From Faecalibacterium prausnitzii (lineage in GTDB: Bacteria > Bacillota > Clostridia > Oscillospirales > Ruminococcaceae): a DNA stretch of 5,829 nt. Shown here piece by piece: positions 1 through 5,002 of the stretch. Position numbers and translations under genes: made by a program. Each line of letters begins with the position of its first letter. Position 1 is the first letter of the stretch. The notes beneath the pieces were generated by a model. The model had not been told where the DNA came from. It made no database searches and saw only the letters and a list, made by a program, of their open reading frames with translations. The stretch spans positions 1 to 5,829 of the forward strand of contig SFDE01000038.1 of NCBI GenBank assembly GCA_004558805.1, in the 5' to 3' direction.

Positions 1-16
1 GGCAGCACCCCTTTGG

Positions 17-49
17 CACACGACTTTGCTTGCAAAGTCTAGTGTGTTA
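17..49 (+). other. oriT: oriT of MOBV (pMV158/Pre-Mob) type with predicted nic site
   Basis: This is the likely site where the relaxase encoded at 3605-4669 nicks DNA to start transfer. Visible structure: CACAC (17-21), GACTTTGC (22-29), a TT loop, GCAAAGTC (32-39), TA, then GTGTG (42-46) and TTA. The two 8-nt arms are perfectly complementary, and CACAC pairs with GTGTG across a TA bulge. From established knowledge, MOBV relaxases such as MobM of pMV158 nick within TAGTGTG/TTA, next to a hairpin whose arms include ACTTT and AAAGT; this site has the same order of parts. The predicted nick lies between G46 and T47 on the plus strand. It is odd that the site sits at the far left of the element, about 3.5 kb from the relaxase gene, since MOBV oriTs are often just upstream of mob. 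Confidence 0.82.
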
Positions 50-193
50 CACCTTGGTTCCGGCTGATGCGGAAAAGGGGCTGCGAGAGGCTCCGGCAAA
101 CACCTGTTCTGTGGCAGAAGGATGCGCGGATGGGCATGGCATCTAATGGTTTCTGCCTACCCAGCGCAGGCTTGCAGAGGAACCAATGGTGTA
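48..193. repeat. Nested inverted repeats next to oriT
   Basis: This stretch has no convincing gene but folds on itself. TACACCTTGGTTCC (48-61) is complementary to GGAACCAATGGTGTA (179-193) apart from one extra base. Inside it, GGCAGAA (113-119) pairs with TTCTGCC (151-157), and GATGC (121-125) pairs with GCATC (139-143), so two shorter stems nest within the long-range one. The outer left arm begins immediately after the predicted nick, so the fold would form on the leading end of the transferred strand. It may be an accessory oriT structure, a single-strand replication origin, or a structured RNA. It is also the region downstream of the leftward XRE gene, but no T-run typical of a terminator is seen. 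The pairing is seen in the sequence; any function is inference. Confidence 0.45.
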
Positions 194-247
194 CGTTCTC
201 CCGTCCTGCCGCAGCAGCGTTTCTCCTATAAGGCGCAGGGCAAATGA

Positions 248-1063
248 TCAGCGTCTGTGCTTGCCCCGGTTGCCTGCAAGTGTCCCCGGTTTCAGCATTG
301 CCGTTTTATAAAGAATCTTCTTTATCAGCTTTCTTTCATCTTCTGTCAGCTTATCGTAGTTGATGCCGATTGCCTTCAATGCCGTTCGGATCTTCTTTTC
401 ATCCGCAGACCCTTCAAGTTTCTGTGCATCCTCCAGTTCCTTCATCAAGTTATCGACCATTGCACCATCCGAAGTAGTCTTGTCCTTGCGGTGTTCCGTC
501 TTGATGTTTTTCAGGATAGCCACCAACTCATCATACAAGACCCTGCCAAAGTACTCATCTTCATCGATCTGCCCCAACTTCAAGGTGCTCATGTACAGAT
601 CGTTTTCATCTGCTGCATACTTCTTTTTCAGCATTTGCCGGGTCGCTTCCAGACCGGCATTGAGGTTTTGAATGTTTGCGCTGACATATCCATCCACATA
701 GATTTCCAGATCGGTCATGAACCGCTGGAAATTCTCATGCACGATCAGCTCGCACAGCAGCCGATGATTGAATTTTCCATTCCTTAATACGTCCACTGCG
801 CCATCGCTCAGATGCAAGTCCGAAAGGACTGCATCTGGGCGTTTTTTGTTTTCCGTCACACCCAGCAGGTAATCCGTGGTCACGCCATAGAACTCAGCCA
901 GTGTTGTCACCGCATAAATGCTGAGGTCGGTCACATCGTCGCTCTCATATTTCGACAATGCCGATTTGGACAGACCCGTCTGCTCTGCCAGCGTTTCCAG
1001 CTTCAGATTCCGCTCCACACGCAGGTCTTTGAGCCGTTCTCCCAGTGTCAGCTTGATGTTCAT
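248..1063 (-). CDS. XRE-family HTH transcriptional regulator
   Basis: This 271-residue cytoplasmic DNA-binding protein is a likely regulator of the element. An XRE/Cro-CI helix-turn-helix occupies about residues 8-66, with LAEQTGLSKSALSKYES (25-41) forming the helix-turn-helix core and YGVTTDYLLGVT (59-70) as the usual end of such domains. The remaining 200 residues are charged and mostly helical in appearance, and I do not recognise them. There is no membrane segment. The start at 1063 is chosen because GGAGG (1071-1075, minus strand) lies 7 nt upstream and the protein then begins MNIKLTLGERLKDLR. A longer frame from 1099 would begin upstream of the predicted transcription start. The gene points away from the CHC2-helicase-mob-xis-int block, as expected for a divergent repressor. 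Its DNA looks more AT-rich than the helicase gene, so it may have a different recent origin. Target sites are unknown. Confidence 0.85.
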   Translation of the reverse strand: MNIKLTLGERLKDLRVERNLKLETLAEQTGLSKSALSKYESDDVTDLSIYAVTTLAEFYGVTTDYLLGVTENKKRPDAVLSDLHLSDGAVDVLRNGKFNHRLLCELIVHENFQRFMTDLEIYVDGYVSANIQNLNAGLEATRQMLKKKYAADENDLYMSTLKLGQIDEDEYFGRVLYDELVAILKNIKTEHRKDKTTSDGAMVDNLMKELEDAQKLEGSADEKKIRTALKAIGINYDKLTEDERKLIKKILYKTAMLKPGTLAGNRGKHRR

Positions 1064-1089
1064 GGTCGCACCTCCGATGTTTTTTGCAC

Positions 1090-1118
1090 AGTATACCACT
1101 TCCGGCGGTTCCTGTCCA
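1090..1118 (-). promoter_or_regulatory. Sigma-A type promoter of the XRE regulator gene
   Basis: On the minus strand, TGGACA (1118-1113) is a five-of-six match to the -35 consensus. After exactly 17 bp comes TATACT (1095-1090), a five-of-six match to the -10 consensus. Transcription would start near 1083, leaving a leader of about 20 nt that contains the GGAGG ribosome binding site. This placement supports the regulator start at 1063 rather than 1099. Confidence 0.72.
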
Positions 1119-1407
1119 TAAGCGTGGAATTTTGCAGTTTCTGCACCTGTTTTCCGACATTATGGATATATTAAGGGCTTCCCGCGAAAGCCCTCTGAAA
1201 TATCTTTCATAACAGGACCTTGACAACAGAATGACCGTCCGAACTGCCCAGACCGCCAAGACCTCCCATCGGGGGAGCGAGCGCCCTGCATGGGGCCGAC
1301 ACAGAGTCCAAAAAGATTTCCTGTCGGGAGGCAGCAAGGGAGACCGGCTTTGAACGTGGCAGGGATCAAATTGATTCGTGCCAGAGCCTTTGACCAAAGG
1401 AGAAATT
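1119..1407. promoter_or_regulatory. Divergent control region and leader of the rightward block
   Basis: There is no credible gene in this stretch of nearly 300 nt. It contains a hairpin at 1174-1194 and a series of short GC-rich stems in what would be the leader of the CHC2 gene: CTCCC/GGGAG (1263-1267 with 1273-1277) and GCCC/GGGC (1283-1286 with 1293-1296). A small palindrome, ATCAAATTGAT, lies at 1365-1375. A perfect TTGACA occurs at 1220-1225 but has no -10 box at 15-19 bp. TATATT at 1167-1172 lacks a -35 partner. The rightward promoter must lie here or require an activator, but I cannot place it. Confidence 0.4.
1174..1194. repeat. Short palindrome upstream of the regulator promoter
   Basis: AGGGCTT (1174-1180) and AAGCCCT (1188-1194) are perfect 7-nt inverted arms around a 7-nt GC-rich loop. 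They lie between the two divergent transcription units, beside the AT-rich TATGGATATATT. It could be an operator for a dimeric regulator such as the neighbouring XRE protein, or a small RNA hairpin. There is no second copy in the window to support the operator reading. Confidence 0.35.
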
Positions 1408-2010
1408 TTGAGTTTATATCAAAAGATCAAGTCCGCCATCACCGTTCGGCAGGTGGGAGAGATGTACGGCATGGAGCCAGACCGCCATGGCATGGTGTGC
1501 TGTCCGTTCCATTCCGACAGCGACCCCAGCATGAAGCTGAACGACACCTATTATTATTGCTTTGGCTGTGGAGCCAACGGAGATGCCATCGACCTCACCG
1601 CCAAGCTGTTTGACCTGAACCCCCGGCAAGCCGCCGAGAAACTGATACACGACTTCGGGCTTGACCCGGACAAGCCGCCCGCCAATGCCATCGCCCTGCC
1701 GCCGCCCAAGCGTGGTCTGACGGACGAGCAGTGGGCAGACATCGCCTACTGCCTGCGAGTATTGACCGATTATCTTGACCTGCTGCACGACTGGCGAGAG
1801 CGCTACAAGCCTGCCACCCCGGAGGAACCGCATGACCCACGGTTTGAAGAAGCCCTCCACATGACCGAGACCATCGAGCACCTGACGGACTGCGTTGCAT
1901 TTGGAACACCCCAGCAGAAGGCCGCTGCCGCCTCACAGCTGCTGTCCGGGTCGTACCTGCTGATGCTGGAGGAGCGCACCGACCACCTTGCTCTGGCAAA
2001 GTGCGCCTAA
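1408..2010 (+). CDS. CHC2 zinc-finger (primase N-terminal type) protein
   Basis: A 200-residue protein with the zinc-binding domain found at the N-terminus of DnaG-type primases, where it helps recognise template DNA. The zinc ligands are visible as CPFH (C32, H35) and CFGC (C51, C54), followed by the typical GANGDAIDLTAKLFDLNPRQ stretch, in which the cysteine ribbon leads into a helix seen in CHC2 proteins. Residues after about 90 are mostly helical and not recognised. No TOPRIM catalytic domain is present, so alone it cannot be a complete DnaG primase. The TTG start at 1408 is preferred: AAAGGAG (1396-1402) lies 5 nt upstream, and the protein then begins (M)SLYQKIKSAITVRQ, like relatives. 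A GTG at 1378 would add 10 residues but has poor ribosome binding. It precedes the helicase gene and is probably co-transcribed with it for element replication. Confidence 0.85.
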   Translation: MSLYQKIKSAITVRQVGEMYGMEPDRHGMVCCPFHSDSDPSMKLNDTYYYCFGCGANGDAIDLTAKLFDLNPRQAAEKLIHDFGLDPDKPPANAIALPPPKRGLTDEQWADIAYCLRVLTDYLDLLHDWRERYKPATPEEPHDPRFEEALHMTETIEHLTDCVAFGTPQQKAAAASQLLSGSYLLMLEERTDHLALAKCA

Positions 2011-2024
2011 TAATTTATTCACCC

Positions 2025-2059
2025 GAAGTGGTGGGTCTCACCGTGAGACCCACCACTTC
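2025..2059 (+). terminator. Strong hairpin between the zinc-finger and helicase genes
   Basis: GAAGTGGTGGGTCTCA (2025-2040), loop CCG, then the exact 16-nt complement (2044-2059). The stem is followed by ACTTTTCT, which is only a weak T-tract. The stem begins 14 nt after the zinc-finger stop codon and ends 8 nt before the helicase ribosome binding site (AAAGGAG, 2068-2074). It may be a partial terminator or attenuator that lowers helicase expression, or an RNA processing or stabilising stem. The pairing is certain; its role is inferred. Confidence 0.6.
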
Positions 2060-2083
2060 ACTTTTCTAAAGGAGAACCACCCT

Positions 2084-3400
2084 ATGAAGAAAAACATTTC
2101 CCGCAACCCCTTATGGCCGGACTGGTACAACGGAAAGAAGATCGATGAAGTCCAGTTTGGCCGTGCCTTTCTGGAACAGTGGCCGCTGAAATGCGTCAAC
2201 GGAACGCTGTACACGCTGGACGGCCCGGTGGAGGACGAGAGCGAGATCAAGCAGCGCATCTTGGAGAACATCGAGGAATATGTCACCTCCGGCCTGTCCA
2301 AAAAGGTCACCAACATTCTGGAGACCATCAAGCTGCTGGCTTTTTCCGACCCGTTCCCCATCGAGCAGGACTGCATCCACCTCCAGAACGGCGTGTACCA
2401 TCTGCCGGACGGCTCTTTTCAGGAGAGCCGCCTGTTCTGCCAGAACCGCCTGCCTGTGAGGTATGACCCCAAAGCCGCCAGCCCTGACCGCTGGCTGACC
2501 TTCCTGCACGAGCTGCTGGACGATGCCGACATTCCCACCTTACAGGAGTATCTGGGCTACTGCCTCATTCCCAGCACCAAGGGGCAAAAGATGATGCTCA
2601 TTGTCGGCAAAGGCGGTGAGGGCAAGTCCCGCATCGGGCTGGTACTGAAACGGCTCATGGGAGATGCCGCCAGCAATGGCAGCGTCCAGAAAGTGGAGAA
2701 TAACCGTTTTGCCCGTGTCGATCTGGAACGCCGCCTGCTGATGATCGACGATGACATGGACATGAACGCCCTGCCTAAAACAAATTATATCAAGACCATC
2801 GTGACCGCCGAAGCCAAGCTGGACTTGGAGCGCAAAGGTGTCCAGAGCTACCAGCGCGACATCTACGCCCGGTTCCTCTGCTTCGGCAACGGTGCGCTGA
2901 CCTCGCTGTATGACCATTCGGACGGCTTCTTTCGACGTCAGCTCATCCTGACCACCAAGGACAAGCCTGCTGACCGCACGGATGACCCTTTCCTTGTGGA
3001 GAAGATGTGCGCCGAGTTGGAGGGCATCCTGCTCTGGTGTCTGGAAGGGCTGCATCGCCTGGTGCAGAACAATTTCCGCTTCACGGTCAGCGAACGAGCC
3101 GCCGCCAACGTGGACACCATCAAGCGCAGCAGCAACAATGTCATCGACTTCATGGAGTCCGAGGGCTACTTCCTCTTTAAGGCAGACTACTCCATCAGTT
3201 CCAAGGAGTTCTACGACATTTACAAGCAGTGGTGCGAGGACAACGCCTGCCACAGCGTATCGGCGATCCGTTTCAGCGCGGAACTGCGTCAGAATGACCG
3301 CCGCTATAACCTTGAAGCCACCAACAACATCTATCTGCCCGGTGGCCGCAGGGTGCGGGGTTTTGTAGGCATCGAACCGCTTGTCCACCCCTGTCCGTAA
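2084..3400 (+). CDS. SF3/D5-type replicative DNA helicase (phage/plasmid primase-helicase C-terminal type)
   Basis: A 438-residue ATPase of the superfamily 3 helicase group found in phages, plasmids and IMEs (D5/P4 alpha-like); it would unwind DNA at the element's replication origin. Visible motifs: Walker A GKGGEGKS (175-182), Walker B LLMIDDDMD (218-226), a sensor-1 FGNG with N269 (267-270), and arginine-finger candidates R284/R285 in DGFFRRQLIL. The segment around 95-165, including LQNGVYHLPDG and LLDDADIPTLQEYLGYCLIP, fits the D5_N-like region that precedes the ATPase. The C-terminal 330-430 region resembles the winged-helix part that ends such proteins. The first 90 residues are too short for a primase polymerase domain and are not recognised. 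The start at 2084 follows AAAGGAG by 9 nt; an upstream in-frame ATG at 1988 lies within the preceding gene and before the hairpin. Together with the CHC2 protein it forms a split replication module. Confidence 0.88.
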   Translation: MKKNISRNPLWPDWYNGKKIDEVQFGRAFLEQWPLKCVNGTLYTLDGPVEDESEIKQRILENIEEYVTSGLSKKVTNILETIKLLAFSDPFPIEQDCIHLQNGVYHLPDGSFQESRLFCQNRLPVRYDPKAASPDRWLTFLHELLDDADIPTLQEYLGYCLIPSTKGQKMMLIVGKGGEGKSRIGLVLKRLMGDAASNGSVQKVENNRFARVDLERRLLMIDDDMDMNALPKTNYIKTIVTAEAKLDLERKGVQSYQRDIYARFLCFGNGALTSLYDHSDGFFRRQLILTTKDKPADRTDDPFLVEKMCAELEGILLWCLEGLHRLVQNNFRFTVSERAAANVDTIKRSSNNVIDFMESEGYFLFKADYSISSKEFYDIYKQWCEDNACHSVSAIRFSAELRQNDRRYNLEATNNIYLPGGRRVRGFVGIEPLVHPCP

Positions 3401-3428
3401 AAAGTGCATTTTTTCACGGAAGAAGTTC

Positions 3429-3569
3429 GTACAACCTGTACGGTCTGTACTTGTACGCACCTGTACGGCGAATTGAAGAAAATTAAGACGTGGAATCGTT
3501 TATATTTCGGATTTCTGTACACCGTACGAACCGTACAGGTTATTTGAAGTCCGTACAGAATTTTTGTAC
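3429..3569. repeat. Two opposed GTAC-repeat clusters around an AT-rich core; candidate replication origin or operator
   Basis: Ten GTAC tetramers occur in 141 nt, starting at 3429, 3438, 3447, 3453, 3463, 3517, 3524, 3533, 3553 and 3566. Many sit in the context CCTGTACGG on the left and CCGTACAGG on the right, so the two clusters face each other. AACCTGTACGGT (3433-3444) has its exact reverse complement, ACCGTACAGGTT, at 3530-3541. Spacing is often 9 nt. The middle, 3471-3513, is AT-rich and contains TATATTT. The repeats follow the helicase gene and end just before the relaxase ribosome binding site (3578-3583). This looks like an array of protein binding sites beside a region of easy melting: either the element's origin, opened for the helicase, or a control region for relaxase expression. 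No GTAC-binding protein has been identified here. Confidence 0.6.
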
Positions 3570-3577
3570 ACCCCAAG

Positions 3578-3594
3578 AAGGAGCGTAATCTATG
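3578..3594 (+). promoter_or_regulatory. Ribosome binding site and original start codon of the relaxase gene
   Basis: AAGGAG (3578-3583) lies 8 nt before ATG (3592-3594), the best-placed start in this region. That ATG begins MKAQYG, the expected start of this relaxase family, but then reads into the 103-nt segment and stops at TGA 3757-3759 after 55 codons. The in-frame ATG for the relaxase domains is 3605, 21 nt from this ribosome binding site and poorly placed. The site thus argues that 3592 was the native start before insertion of 3611-3713. Confidence 0.7.
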
Positions 3595-3604
3595 AAAGCC
3601 CAAT

Positions 3605-4669
3605 ATGGAACTTGTCGGGGCAACGCCCCTCCATCTTGCTGTCGCAAGACCGTTCTGTCGCTTAAAGTCCCCACTGGGGACTTCATTGTTCCGCTGCGCT
3701 CCACAAACGCGAATTCTTCGATTCAAAAAGTACAAGGGACCTGCCATCAGCCCCATTGAAGCCCACAATGAGCGCACCAAGGAGCAGTACGCCAGCAACC
3801 CGGATATCGACACGAACCGGAGCCGCTACAACCTCCATCTGGTGCAGCCGCAGGGCAGGTACCGGGAAGAAGCTGACCGCATGATCACGGCGGCTCATTG
3901 CCGTGTCCGCAAGGACAGCGTGCGGGTGGTGGAGGCTCTTGTCACCGCCAGCCCAGAGTTTTTCAAGGATAAGACCAACCGGGAGATCAGGGCGTACTTT
4001 GCGTACGCCCTGAAATTTTTGGAGGGCAGACAGTGCACGGATACCTTTCTCTCTGCTGTTGTCCACATGGACGAGAAAACGCCCCACCTGCACCTCTGCT
4101 TCGTGCCCCTGACTGCTGACGGACGGCTGAGCGCGAAAGAGATCATCGGCAACCGCAAGAATCTTGTGAGGTGGCAGGACGAGTTCTGGCAGCACATGGT
4201 CAAGCAGTACCCGGAGCTGGAACGGGGCGAAAGTGCCAGCCAGACCGGGCGGGAGCACATCCCGCCCCGCATCTTCAAGGAGATGACCCAGCTGACCAAG
4301 CAGAAGGAGCAGTTGGATGCCCTGCTGGTGGGTATCACCCCCTTCAACGGCAAGAGCCGTGCAGCGGAGATCAGCAAGGTGCTGGACAGCTATATCCCCA
4401 ACGTGACACGGATGAAGGACCAGCTGCGAAAGTACAACGTAGCCTTCACCAAGACTGCCGCCGAAAATGAAAAGTTAAAAGAGAAGAACAAGACGCTCTC
4501 TGCCTCGCTGGACAAAGCGAAGGAAGGGAGCGTCTTGAAGCGTCTGGAGGATGCCAAGCTGCGGCAGGATTACGAAGCCGCCCTGAAAACGCTGGACAGC
4601 ATCCCGCCGGAGGTCATTCGATTCTACGAGAACCGCACGCAGGAGCCTGCGATGCGCCATGATAAGTAA
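3605..4669 (+). CDS. mobV: MOBV (Pre/Mob) plasmid mobilization relaxase with disrupted N-terminus
   Basis: This relaxase would nick oriT, bind the 5' end and lead the strand into a recipient through a helper conjugation system. In the open frame of 354 residues, HNER (54-57) matches the motif with the nucleophilic histidine of pMV158 MobM (H22), NRSRYNLHLV (71-80) follows, and HMDEKTPHLH (154-163) is the metal-binding three-histidine motif. Residues 285-330 look like a coiled coil. The first 36 residues, up to ILRFKKYKGP, do not look like the family and come from the 103-nt segment at 3611-3713. Without it, the gene would start at ATG 3592 and read MKAQYGILRFKKYK in one frame. The catalytic residues remain intact, so a product from ATG 3605, or from TTG 3686 behind GGGGA (3676-3680), may still work; poor initiation makes reduced or lost function likely. 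The stop overlaps the ribosome binding site of the next gene. Confidence 0.85.
   Translation: MELVGATPLHLAVARPFCRLKSPLGTSLFRCAPQTRILRFKKYKGPAISPIEAHNERTKEQYASNPDIDTNRSRYNLHLVQPQGRYREEADRMITAAHCRVRKDSVRVVEALVTASPEFFKDKTNREIRAYFAYALKFLEGRQCTDTFLSAVVHMDEKTPHLHLCFVPLTADGRLSAKEIIGNRKNLVRWQDEFWQHMVKQYPELERGESASQTGREHIPPRIFKEMTQLTKQKEQLDALLVGITPFNGKSRAAEISKVLDSYIPNVTRMKDQLRKYNVAFTKTAAENEKLKEKNKTLSASLDKAKEGSVLKRLEDAKLRQDYEAALKTLDSIPPEVIRFYENRTQEPAMRHDK
3611..3713. mobile_element. 103-nt hairpin-rich insertion within the start of the relaxase gene
   Basis: The segment lies between GAA at 3608-3610 and GAA at 3711-3713, which could be a 3-bp target duplication. Deleting 103 nt joins TATG to GAATTCTTCG and restores the relaxase frame. 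It contains three perfect small hairpins in tandem: GGGGC/GCCCC (3617-3629), CTTGC/GCAAG (3635-3648) and AAGTCCCC/GGGGACTT (3665-3683). Two of its three forward frames are free of stops. It is too short for a transposase gene, a known IS, or a group I or II intron. The best reading is a REP- or MITE-like palindromic element moved by something else in the genome; a deletion-insertion accident is the alternative. The frame restoration is strong evidence that this DNA is foreign to the gene; its class is inferred. Confidence 0.62.
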
Positions 4670-4681
4670 GGAGCAATGCCT

Positions 4682-4987
4682 ATGTGTAATAAAATGTACG
4701 AGAATGTGAAATCTTTGGATTATACGAAAAAATCCTTGCAGTCAGACTCTGATCCGGCTACAATGGAGGTGGTCACTCGAACCAATGCCGTCAAGTCTCC
4801 GACCAACAGCCCTGAGACCACAAAGCTGGTGTACACGGTAAAGGAGGTCGCGCAGATGCTGGCCATCAGCCAGCGTGCCGCCTACAACCTGTGCAACAGC
4901 ACCACCGAATTCCGTGTCCTGCGGGCAGGCGGAAGCATCCGCATCCCGAAAGACAGCTTCGATGCGTGGCTCTACCGGGCAGCTTGA
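4682..4987 (+). CDS. xis: Excisionase-family HTH DNA-binding protein
   Basis: A 101-residue protein that probably acts as the recombination directionality factor, helping the adjacent integrase excise the element. Residues 50-98 form a MerR-like HTH of the excisionase family: YTVKEVAQMLAISQRAAYNL (helix-turn-helix), then FRVLRAGGSIRIPKDSFDAW, with the wing motif ending in RIPK and an aromatic helix. The first 45 residues are polar and probably disordered, making it longer than the usual 60-70 residue Xis. The start at ATG 4682 is preferred because AAGGAG (4668-4673) is 8 nt upstream; ATG 4676, two codons earlier, is only 2 nt from that site. It lies 12 nt after the relaxase stop and 15 nt before the integrase start, so all three are likely in one transcript. 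A role in transcription control is also possible. Confidence 0.82.
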   Translation: MCNKMYENVKSLDYTKKSLQSDSDPATMEVVTRTNAVKSPTNSPETTKLVYTVKEVAQMLAISQRAAYNLCNSTTEFRVLRAGGSIRIPKDSFDAWLYRAA

Positions 4988-5002
4988 TAAGGAGGCAAAT
5001 CT

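Noticed and set aside
1220..1225. Perfect TTGACA as the -35 box of a rightward promoter
   Set aside because: The hexamers 15-19 bp downstream are GC-rich and do not resemble TATAAT, so it is not called as a promoter.
1290..1613. Open frame of 107 codons in the leader and start of the CHC2 gene
   Set aside because: No ribosome binding site, an arginine- and histidine-rich shadow-like product, and overlap with the well-supported zinc-finger frame.
3395..3419. Terminator after the helicase gene, from CCGT-AAAAA pairing with TTTTT-CACGG
   Set aside because: The stem is mostly A-T with a bulge, and the T-run lies inside the stem rather than after it, so it does not resemble an intrinsic terminator in this orientation.
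2540..3460. Long open frame of 306 codons on the minus strand opposite the helicase gene
   Set aside because: It is explained by the G/C-ending codons of the helicase gene. It has no ribosome binding site of note, and the plus-strand protein has clear ATPase motifs.
3429..3569. CRISPR array, or CopY-type operator, in the GTAC-repeat region
   Set aside because: The repeats are far too short and close for CRISPR, and no TACA-N2-TGTA CopY box with the correct 2-nt spacing was found.
3607..3715. Programmed ribosome bypassing over the 103-nt segment, like T4 gene 60
   Set aside because: There is no matching take-off and landing codon pair (GGA at 3607 against CGA at 3710) and no stop next to the take-off site. 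An insertion with flanking GAA is simpler.
3592..3759. A separate 55-residue leader peptide starting MKAQYG
   Set aside because: Its first residues match the expected relaxase start and its tail reads relaxase DNA out of frame, so it is better explained as a broken N-terminus than as a gene of its own.
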